From Takakia lepidozioides (lineage: Eukaryota > Streptophyta > Takakiopsida > Takakiales > Takakiaceae), in NCBI GenBank assembly GCA_030704615.1, contig CM060731.1, positions 78,658,756 to 78,722,755 of the forward strand: a stretch of DNA of 64,000 nt, read 5' to 3'. The notes under the pieces were generated by a model. The model searched no databases, was not told where the DNA came from, and saw only the letters and a list, made by a program, of their open reading frames with translations. The translations under genes were made by a program, and so were the position numbers. Positions within the stretch are counted from its first letter, which is position 1. Each line of letters starts with the position of its first letter. Below are positions 56,068 to 64,000 of the stretch, piece by piece.

Positions 56068-59000
56068 TTGTTTTTTATCAGTCCCAGTGTAGATCCAAAC
56101 ATTGACTTTACTTTTTCAATCCATATTGTTTTCTCATTCAAAACCGTCGAAAAAGTTATATTTAAAGTTTCTCCTTTCGGTGGCAAGACTTTCTTTCCTT
56201 CAGTTAATCTTCAGTCTAGTAATAGGATTTTACTGGACCTCCACTGCCCAGTGGAGGTTACTAACTTCATGGGGTTCCAAGTAGGCCAAAGGGTGTTTCT
56301 GTCGCATCCTGGATCTCCTTCAGTTGTTGCCTCAGGAGATTGCCTGAATGTTTCTGGGGATGGAACTTGCCACGGACACCACTTGTGTTCATCCACCATT
56401 TCAGTTACCCTGATCTTTTGTGATGACGCATTCGGCTCATGTCCTCTGCCTTATCGACACATGGATGCTGACACATTGAAGGAGTGGGACTCCAGTTGTG
56501 TGGGACGTGTCCTGTGTTCGCACGCATGAAACTGTGGATTCATCATCCCCGAGAAACCCAGGATGTCATTCCATCACAGAAGGTAGTAATTATCAAGGAC
56601 AAAGCACTAAAAGCAATGATATTCCGTCCAACAGTGAGACTGGGGGGGATCTGCCTGTAGGTCTAAGGAGAGAATGTTGGAGAAACTTGCAGTGTCTTCT
56701 TCTTGGGGAGGACGGAAACGCCCTGTTCGAAGGCCGAATTCAGGCATGCATTCCTAACAAGATCATTCTGAATGACAAACTCGGAGAGGACGATGTTGGG
56801 GTTTTGGTCACCAGAACAATCTCTGGAGAGTCCGGTTCACTGATGTCGATTGTGAAATGGCCGTTAACAAAAACAAGACTTCTTGAAAATGGCCGGATAT
56901 TCTCCGTTGATCTCGAAAATTTCCTACGATCATGCAGTGACATGGAGAATGACGACCATGGTATAGGCGTATTGAAAGCAGCATACATGCATTTTACTAG
57001 GAAGAAAAATCCATCCAATATGGAGGACTAAAAAAAGTGCAAGAAAATCTCACTTTGGATGAAGTGAGGTCGGTGAGCAGCAAACCTTGCTGCAAGCTTC
57101 AGTGTTGCCAGTATTTTGATGAAAAACCTTGGCAATTCGTACTGCATTTTGGGGTTCGTCATTCGATGAGAGGAGAGAACTTGGATTGAATGTTTCAAAA
57201 CGACTTCACATTATGGATGGGTCATCGCGCAGGTGGTATGTTATGATAGAAGGTGTTGATGTTTGCGAGAAAGCATGGTGGATAATACACGGAATTGGAA
57301 GGTCAACGTACATGGAATACAAAAAACTCAGTAAAGAGGGTTGTTTGTCATCTTTCCACAGAATCGTGGCGTCAAGCAGCCGCGACCAGGGACACTCCAG
57401 GCAGAGGGGAACATTATGTCCATTATCAATACTGACCTTATGCCTCACAAAACACGTTGCATTGGAGAGGGACGTCGGGATACTTTGAGAATTTTGCCAC
57501 CCGAAATGAACTGGAAGAGAATTCGAGAGGAGTCCAACGAGGTGACTTTTATTTGTTGTCCCCTTTCGTTTTTCAAAATACTGTGGATGATTTTATTCTT
57601 TTTGATGCCATCATGCTTTCTTGTTCTTCCACTTTGTAGAACCTCCACTGCCCAGTGGACATTGACATTGTTGGGGAGTTGGGGTGCAGACAAACAGACT
57701 GCTCGGTTTGAAAGGAGTTTCGCAGCCAGCTATAAGCCGTATACGGAATCGAATATTTCCTAACGTGGAGGTTCGGAAAACAGGAAGCACCTTTGCTAAG
57801 TGCACAGAATGCGAGATGTTCAAGGACTTGATCAAGAAGTCGATTAAGAGGAATTCCGAACAGGTCGCACATAAGCGGGCGCTTGATTTGCACTTGAGGC
57901 ATCAAAAGTCATGTAGAAGGCTGTACCATAGCTGGAGGAATGAGTCCGTTATGGTTCCGGAGGAGTTCCTATGTATTATTCATGATAAGATGGATCATAG
58001 GAAAATGACTATTCCGAGGCTACAGACGACAAACAAGATGGTCTCCGGATTGGGTCAGCTGCCTGTCTCATTGACAGGAATGGTTACGTACGCACGAACA
58101 CGGAGATGGAGCTTACGCTTAATTTTCCCTTGAGTTCTGGAAAGACAATTCAAACTTCACAATTGGGTCATTGGCACGGTGCCTGCGCCAACTGGAAAAG
58201 CCGACATGCCGGGAATCCAGAAACATTTTCGACACTGAAGTTCAAAATGATTTTTTTGAAACGCTCATGAGAGGTAAATCGAGATGTTTGGAGGCTCTGA
58301 AACCCTACACGCCGCACGATAAACGTGGTGCTCGACCACTTCCTAGATGACTTTATTTGTAGATGGACAACTCCTCCAAGGACCATAAGAACAGATGGAT
58401 GCTTGCTTTTCTATCCCTCCTCACTACCAAAAGATGTCTTTGAAGAGATCCAGCTTGGTTTTCTCATGGTCGGGCATACCCATGAGGATATTGACGGATT
58501 CTTTAGCTATCTCTCGAAGAAGCTAAAGGAACGCAACACCTACATTCATCCAGATTTGATGAGGTCATTCATGATCTCCCAAGATATGCAATTCATTCCT
58601 CAAATCACACATGAGGTTCCCGACTTCAAGAATTTTGTTAAGGGTTATATTCATGATGAAAAGAAGGCTTTGGTGGGGATCTCAGAGATGCACGTCTTTC
58701 GATTTTTTAAGGATGCGGATGGCTGGCCCGTTATGAAGTACAAGAAGTCAGCTACTGATTCGGAGTGGCTTCCTACAAACTCCAGCGTTAAGATGTGGAA
58801 GTCCAATCCTGATGGGACTCCATATCTCCCTGAAGGAGACCCAGATGCCGTTCCAAGAAGACCGATATGGGAAGTCGGGGACGACTCCTCAGAAAAACAG
58901 TCATTCATAAAAAATTGTATTAAGAAATACAGAGATTTTTGGACAAAAAATGTTGTTTGACGATCATTACCGGGGTGTGATGGAACAATATGACCAATAC

Positions 59001-59594
59001 TAAGGAAATATTCTCGCCGAACTTGATAAGTCAATGCAGGACAGTCCGGATCGTATTCAACTTCTTGAGGGATTTTGGCCGAAAACAAATTGGTCCTCAA
59101 ACCATCGGAGGGATGACATCCAGCCACATATACTGGAAGATATGGAAGATGAGGATGAAGTTCCTGAACCTTACTGTGGCCCTAGGTGTGAGCGTCCAAG
59201 GATACCCTTGAATCCGTTCAAGGATATTGAGAAAGGGTTTTTTGTGCTTGTTCGCCCTCATGACCTAACAACGTGCCCGGTCTGGATGGGAATGGTAATT
59301 TCAGATGTCATCCGAGAAAGGGAAGATCCTAATTTTAAGAAAGTGAAGGTGGAGTGGTGGAGACCGGAGAAAGGAGGTATTCCTTCAGACTTTGAGAGGT
59401 ATAGGGATTGTTGGTCAAAAGTTTGGGAGTACAACCCGTCAGATCCTGCTCAATGGATCCACGTGAACAATGTCGTGTGGACAATGCCGCCACGAAAAAA
59501 TACGACAAGAAATAGCATCAAGAGAATTACAGCGGTGGAAGCAATAAAGGCGCGCGCGAATTTGGAGGTTGCTAACCTTCAGCCAGATACCTGA
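56068..59594 (+). pseudogene. DUF7869-like protein gene, candidate transposase, broken
   Basis: Pieces in order: an N-terminal region (56068-57031), a Cys-rich segment CCKLQCCQYF (about 57090), the block GVDVCEKAWWIIHGIG, an intron from about 57540 with a palindrome near its 3' end, then FAKCTECEMFKDLI, IHDKMDHRKMTIPRL, MDNSSKDHKNRWMLAFLSLL, VGHTHEDIDGFFSYLSKKL and a C-terminal VWMGMV/KVEWWRPE segment. This matches large eukaryotic proteins annotated as DUF7869, often found in repetitive DNA. The spaced acidic motifs (D-x-MDH, MDN, HTHEDID) could form a metal-dependent nuclease core, but that is inference. The copy is dead: frame shifts near 58095 and 58425, TGA at 58348-58350 and TAG at 58360-58362. 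Confidence 0.7.
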
Positions 59595-59964
59595 AGGTTT
59601 CATTCTTGCGAACCATTTTCCATCCATGGACTAAATGTTGAGGTTATTTCCAGTCTTTCATTCTAAGATATAAAAATTTCCTTACGCTTCTTTCCCTTCG
59701 TGTTTGCGTTGGGTGATCCTTCCTGTCTTCTTTTTCTGTCGCAATGAACCTCGAGTGGGCAATGGACGTTCATCTATTTTCTTTCTGCCGTGTTGGACTC
59801 TGCACTGCTGTACATTCTGTTCATCTACACATATTCGTGACATGGGGGATTCTGGCTTACAAAATAGACAATGCACCCAAAAAAAAAATGCTGGCACAAC
59901 CCCTGGATTCTTTCTTTTCCAATCCGGTCTAAATGTTTTTTTGCAATGTCTCGTTCTAGTGAGT

Positions 59965-60695
59965 GCGAGTCTTCTATATTTGTTTGTCCATTTATACCTT
60001 TACCATCACCTCTAAATCCTTACCCTTCGTTTTATCCTTCCCTTAACCCTTCCATAGGCTTAAGCCGGACACTTAGTACCCTAAACTATTACTCTTACTA
60101 TATACCAAAAACCTTTGTGTACTCCCATAAATCCAAACCCTAAACCCTTACCCTGGCCTTAATCCTTACCCTAAGATTAAGCCTGACACTTACTACCTTA
60201 AACCATTACTCTTACCATATACCAAAAACCAGGTTAGTGTACTACCCTACTTACACTCCAAACCAAGTTATTGTACTACCATGTGTGAGTCTTCTATATT
60301 TGTTTGTCCCTTTGAACTACCCTAAATCCAAACCCTAAATCCTTACCCATTCCTTTACCCTGGCCTTTATCCTTACCCTAAGCTTAAGCCTGACACTTAC
60401 TACCCTAAACCATTAGTACTCTTACCATATACCAAAAACCAGGTTAGTGTACTACCCTACTTACACTCCAAACCAAGTTATTGTACTACCATGTGTAAGT
60501 CTTCTATATTTGTTTGTCCCTTTGAACTACCCTAAATCCAAACCCTAAACCCTTACACTTCTCTTAATAATCCTTACCCCAAGCTTAAGCGTGACCCTTA
60601 GCACCCTAAACCATTACTTTTACCATATACCAAAAACCTTAGTGTAGTACCCTACTTATAATAAACTCCAAACCTTATTGTATTACCATGTTACC
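59965..60695. repeat. Tandem repeat of about 204 bp with telomere-like CCCTAAA motifs
   Basis: Units begin near 60061 (short), 60178, 60382 and 60585 with TTAAGC(C/G)(G/T)GAC, each containing CCATATACCAAAAACC and several CCCTAAA or CCTTACCC heptads. The motif is that of plant telomeres, but degenerate and embedded in a longer unit. It lies about 0.7 kb inside the right end of the giant element. Confidence 0.8.
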
Positions 60696-61400
60696 TCTTG
60701 TAAAATTTATATCATTCTCTTAATGTTTTCTTTAATTTTCAAGTTGGATAACGTATGATAGAATGATTACATGGATATCAAATTCCCCTTACATTTTTAC
60801 ATTCTACAGAGGTTTAGAGTCGTCCATATTTGTTTATCTTTTTCTATCCTAAACCCTTTAAAACCCTAAACCCTTCTCCGAGTCACCACAAACTTGGACC
60901 TTATTGCACTTAATGTATCTAGTTACACCCCAAACCTTATTTTACTGCCCAAGTAGGTCATCTTCATAATGTTCACGTTATTTTAATATTTTACTGCCCT
61001 TCTCACACCCAAAACATCATTCCAATGGTATTGTCTATGAATATTGTGCTTGTCAACATGAAGATTCAATCAAAATTACTATCAACTTATATCAAGTATG
61101 GTAGAGTACTATGAGTCTATCCCATGTTCGATTCGACACATTTGTTTATCGTGATTGTAACATAATGTAATATTATATCATTCGACTTCTCAGTCGACGT
61201 TCAATGAATTGTTGAGTTACACTGCAACTTCACAAGCACTTCAATGTCAAATGGACATCTTATATGTTACATTTTGAAGCAAGTATGACATCACTTGTAA
61301 TTTCACAAAGTTCAATCACACATTACTATCCAAGATATTATTAACAAATTTTGAATTAATTTTAATTCAAATACATATTAAGTTTGGTCCGGATTTAAGC
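60696..61400. other. AT-rich right subterminal region
   Basis: AT-rich, with no gene. Near the end, GGTCCGGA and AGTCCAGAA can pair imperfectly, mirroring the hairpin beside the left end. Confidence 0.5.
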
Positions 61401-61430
61401 CAAAAGTCCAGAATTAGTTAAAATAGGGTT
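61401..61430 (-). repeat. Right terminal inverted repeat
   Basis: Read on the minus strand it begins AACCCTATTTTAACTAATTC and matches the left end at 29 of 30 bases. The target duplication GAAG follows at 61431-61434. Confidence 0.92.
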
Positions 61431-61434
61431 GAAG

Positions 61435-63213
61435 CTGATATTGATTCAAGAGCAGGATGCCGACTAGAGCGTTCATGTCTTGCAGCAGAGGTTTTACAAA
61501 GTACAGCTAGGGGAGGGAGAGGGGATCGCCTCTTTCTCAGCAATGTAGACATGGTCATTAGTCAGTTGGCTAGTGGGGGAGATAAAAAGAGCATTCCGCA
61601 CACCTGTAATGCACCGCCCTCGCTGTCCAATGCAATGCGCCGGCATGTAATGCCCCGCCCTGCCCAAGTGTTTTATTCACTGTAACAGCACAATAAATAT
61701 AAACAGAACAATCTCAAAGTGCTTTATGGTTCACCTCCGGATTCCTCCCAGCTAATTATAATGATCGATTGTTAATGTGCAGTCCCGAATTAGTTGCGGC
61801 GATTAGCCGCCTGACTTCATTTCTTCAGGCCGCCACTTGTCAGAATCGACATCCTTTACGTTTATTCCAGAGTCTACTGTCAGAGCCGTACGATAATGAT
61901 GCCAGACTTGTAGTCCTACTAACGTTCAAGTACGATAGAATTCAGTTTGATCGCGGCCGTTATCGTTTGTTCCATAATTAATGTGACAATGGCTGCTGTC
62001 AATAAATGGAAAATTGTGCACACTTTCAATGAAGCCGAGATTTCGTGAGTTGAAATAAGCCGTTCGATTCCGCCTTAATCCACAGTGGCCACAATCGATC
62101 AGGGAGAGAAAGCATACCACACTGCCATTGGAGCGATTCAAAGATGAAAGTTACATGTCACCTCTATATAACGTCCGAATCCACACAACTCCAACTTCCC
62201 ATTTTGAACCTCTCACTTGCTTCTTTTCTCTCACGCACCTCTCTGGATATCATGCACCTCTCTAGACTGAGGCTGCCATCATTGCTAAGATCATGGCCAA
62301 CCTTCCGTCAGGGTATGATAGCTTGCTGTCATCGTGGGATATCACCCCGAATGCATCCAAGACTCTGGAGAATTTGACCTTGCGCTTGCTGCAGCAAGAA
62401 GCTCGGATGAAGAGTCGTCAGGATGCTAGTACAGAAAAGGTGACGGCTTTTGTGGCTGCGAAGACAGAAGGAGGTTCCCAAGTCTGGACAGTTCGGAGGT
62501 GGCGAGAAACAAAAGCAAACCTTAACGTACGAGCAACGTCAGGCTAGACGCAGGGAGATAGAAGACCGGAAGAAGAACACCACGTGTCACAAGTGCGGCC
62601 GAAAGGGGCATTGGGCGCGCGAATGCACAGACAAAGACCCAAAGGGCTCCAAGGCTAGTTAGAAAAATGATACCAATGGCAGAGGCGCTAAGGAAGACGA
62701 CGAGAAAGGGAAGTCTAGCTCTGTCTCATACAAGACGTTCATGGCGAGTTTTTCCAACTTGTCCAACGGCCACTGGTATGTGGATAGCGGGTGCACACAA
62801 CACATGACAGACCAAAGATCTTGGTTCATGACGTTTAGTGAGCTTTCTAAGGCTCAGCAGCAGCCGATTCAGGGGATCGGAGGAATAGAGATGTCGGCCA
62901 AGGGAGTTGGCAATATCTTGATCAGAGTAAGAGTTGGTGATGGCTATGTCACCAACATGCTTACTGAGGTACTGTACACGCCTGATTTGGGAAGAAACTT
63001 TTTCTCGTGTTACAAAGCAGCGCAGAAGAATATTTTCACGGTCCACATGAAGGATGGGTGCCAGATGATACAAGCCGGAGAGGTGGTCATGATTGGTATT
63101 CTGAAGAACCGTATGTATCAGCTTGAGTTTGAGGCTGTCGCCAGAGACGATGAGACACCAAGTCAAACACTGGCATTTGTGGCAAGATCATTCGGAGTTG
63201 AGACAAAAAGGGG
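61435..63213 (+). pseudogene. Ty1/copia gag-protease, continuation
   Basis: 61435-61590 continues Gag from 38059 (LILIQEQDAD; then a stop and a frameshift; LSNVDMVISQLASGGDKK). 61590-62255 is an unrelated insertion of about 0.66 kb whose ends I could not define. From about 62256 Gag resumes (IMANLPSGYDSLLSSWD), then a frameshift, the zinc knuckle CHKCGRKGHWAREC, an in-frame TAG, and the protease start WYVDSGCTQHMT (Asp-Ser-Gly). It ends at 63213, where another LTR element begins. No RT is present in the window. Confidence 0.8.
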
Positions 63214-64000
63214 TGTCGTGCACCTAAGCATCGTGCCACAACATACATCGTTGTCCACCACACAATCTAAGCACACAATCCTAGAAAGCTATACCACAAT
63301 CGCCCCCCTAGCTGGTGATTAGGTCCCTCTAACACCGGATAGCTGACAAGTATCCATCCCAATAAGATCATCGCTTGGTCATCAATCGCCCAAGTCACAA
63401 TATCTGAAGGCAATAGATCAAGAGGCTGGGTGCAAAAGTAGCCCCATCGTTACTCGCCTTTTGGCAATCCATGGCTTCAATTGGGTGTCCATGGCATCGA
63501 ACTCCCGTTGGCTAGACCTTGGATCACTTGTCAACCTCGCCACTGTCATGCCCCACTACCTCTGTCCAAGGCATCGTGGACACAACCATTCTCAACTAGG
63601 AACCTCCTCAAGTGGTGGTGTCAAACATCCCATGTGCCACCCCCTTGAGCATTTGTCACACACCAACATGGTCGCGGCACCACCAGCATGCCCACATAGC
63701 ATGCAACGCAACCCTGCAGGTACCACTGCAAGGTTGGGATCTATCCTCCCATCTACATGTGGAAGGTGACATGGCGCACAATTGCGCACATGGTCCTTCC
63801 ATACCATGCCATCTCGACCCTCCAGAATCAACACTCCTGAAGGCAACACCTCCCGGACCCTTAGAATCACACGACCTGTTGTGACATCCAAGGTCGTAGG
63901 CAATGTCTGCTGCAGATACACAAAGTCCCCAGGATAGAAACGCCGAACACCTGGCATATATCCCCCTCACGTATAGTGGCGTACCTCAATGTGTCTCGGT
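63214..64000 (-). mobile_element. 3' end of a second MTase/PHD-family gypsy element
   Basis: The element end is at TGTCGTGCACC (63214) after possible target bases AGGGG. Reading leftwards from the window edge: pol C-terminal linker, PHD finger, non-coding end and LTR, all similar to 17934-18851. The rest lies beyond 64000. Confidence 0.7.
63592..63957 (-). CDS. Pol C-terminal linker and PHD finger (partial)
   Basis: A 121-codon minus frame: FYPGDFVYLQQTLPTTLDV, then VLILEGRDGMVWKDHVRNC and the PHD finger CMLC, CDKC, HMGC. A TGA falls just before the last Cys pair (WLCPRC follows in frame). Compared with the copy at 17.9-18.4 kb the linker is unbroken and the zinc-ligand spacing is the same, which confirms the finger as a native part of this element. 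It probably binds histone H3 tails; target unknown. Confidence 0.7.
   Translation of the reverse strand: MPGVRRFYPGDFVYLQQTLPTTLDVTTGRVILRVREVLPSGVLILEGRDGMVWKDHVRNCAPCHLPHVDGRIDPNLAVVPAGLRCMLCGHAGGAATMLVCDKCSRGWHMGCLTPPLEEVPS

Larger units (their letters stand above)
41095..57663. repeat. Element-specific palindromes, AACCTCCACTG arms
   Basis: Copies with arms AACCTCCACTG / CAGTGGAGGTT and a 1-2 base centre: 41095-41118, 45972-45995, 52801-52824, 53672-53695, 53874-53897, 55970-55992 and 56236-56259. Partial or mutated copies: 42156-42179, 43189-43212, 55844-55860, 57640-57663 and 59747-59770. All lie inside the giant element, between or within genes, and none was found elsewhere in the window. 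When read in frame they encode NLH-x-(A/P)-VEV. Confidence 0.9.
38060..61430. mobile_element. Giant terminal-inverted-repeat transposon, 23.4 kb, family unassigned
   Basis: The ends are 30-bp inverted repeats starting AACYCTATTTTAACTAATTC, 29/30 identical (mismatch at base 4). They are flanked by the direct repeat GAAG (38056-38059 and 61431-61434). The element interrupts a copia gag. Without the nested chromovirus (46403-52092) it is about 17.7 kb. The left two thirds is transcribed leftwards (HAD A, a small ORF, HAD B, HAD C, ParB-like gene, DTLxxIR gene); the right third carries the DUF7869-like gene rightwards, with a 2.2-kb spacer between. Palindromes of one family are scattered through it. 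Most genes carry stops or frameshifts, so this copy is probably immobile. It does not match a superfamily I know: a 4-bp duplication occurs in Academ, Sola and Ginger, but no matching transposase was seen. Confidence 0.9.

Noticed and set aside
41095-57663. CRISPR-like array
   Set aside because: The repeats are palindromes at irregular distances of 0.1-7 kb in a eukaryotic genome, without uniform spacers.
43529-58362. Stop-codon reassignment (TAG/TGA as sense) to explain in-frame stops
   Set aside because: The phosphatase and F-box genes use stops normally with none internal; true frameshifts also occur in the element genes.
38060-61430. Endogenous giant virus insertion (multi-gene cargo, hairpins between genes)
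   Set aside because: No capsid, polymerase, packaging ATPase or other viral core gene is seen; genes have spliceosomal introns, and TIRs with a target duplication point to a transposon.
61590-62255. Solo LTR or MITE inside copia gag
   Set aside because: An insertion is clear from the interrupted Gag, but I could not find matching ends or a target duplication, so its type is left open.

Overview
The window looks like a streptophyte nuclear genome, a charophyte alga or a seedless land plant. The evidence is an intron-rich plant-type purple acid phosphatase gene, an F-box gene, LTR elements primed by initiator-Met tRNA, a chromodomain Ty3/gypsy family and CCCTAAA-like satellite. Gypsy elements carrying DNA methyltransferases, one of which is present here, are established from charophytes. 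I cannot name the species. Most of the window is nested mobile DNA. Only two host genes are clearly intact: the F-box gene (20130-21116, +) and the phosphatase (27929-35128, -), whose 14 exons join in phase to 636 codons.

Layout. 1-7.3 kb: a broken minus-strand gene with a ParB-like DGNHR motif running off the left edge, a cluster of 22-bp palindromes with AACCTTGCG arms, and unplaced coding fragments. 7.4-18.9 kb: a decayed Ty3/gypsy element encoding a C5-cytosine methyltransferase domain, RT, RNase H, integrase and a terminal PHD finger. It is split by a 6.85-kb chromovirus (copy 1, 8205-15058, TSD GGGCG). 19-37.8 kb: host-like DNA with the two intact genes, a LINE fragment inside a phosphatase intron, a SINE-like unit and LTR debris.

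38.06-61.43 kb is the most unusual part. It is a 23.4-kb segment bounded by 30-bp terminal inverted repeats (29/30 identical) and a 4-bp target duplication (GAAG). It sits inside a Ty1/copia gag gene whose reading frame resumes on the far side. It carries three FCP1-like HAD paralogs, a long ParB-like gene with an acidic and SPxK-rich tail, a small gene with repeated DTLxxIR motifs, a divergently transcribed DUF7869-like gene (candidate transposase), about a dozen palindromes with AACCTCCACTG arms found nowhere else in the window, and a telomere-like tandem repeat near the right end. A second chromovirus (copy 2, 46403-52092, TSD CTTGT, LTRs differing at 5 of 726 positions) has recently split the ParB-like gene. 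I read the segment as a giant DNA transposon of unassigned superfamily. The left-edge region has a paralogous ParB-like gene with its own palindrome family, which suggests a second, related element.

A separate point of interest is the chromovirus pair. Copy 1 lacks exactly 118 bp that in copy 2 are delimited by GT...AG with a branch-point-like motif. Removing it truncates the frame just after Gag, consistent with an alternative intron that sets the Gag to Gag-Pol ratio. 61.4-64 kb holds the rest of the copia element and the end of a second methyltransferase/PHD-family gypsy element. All homology statements come from motif reading without database searches.
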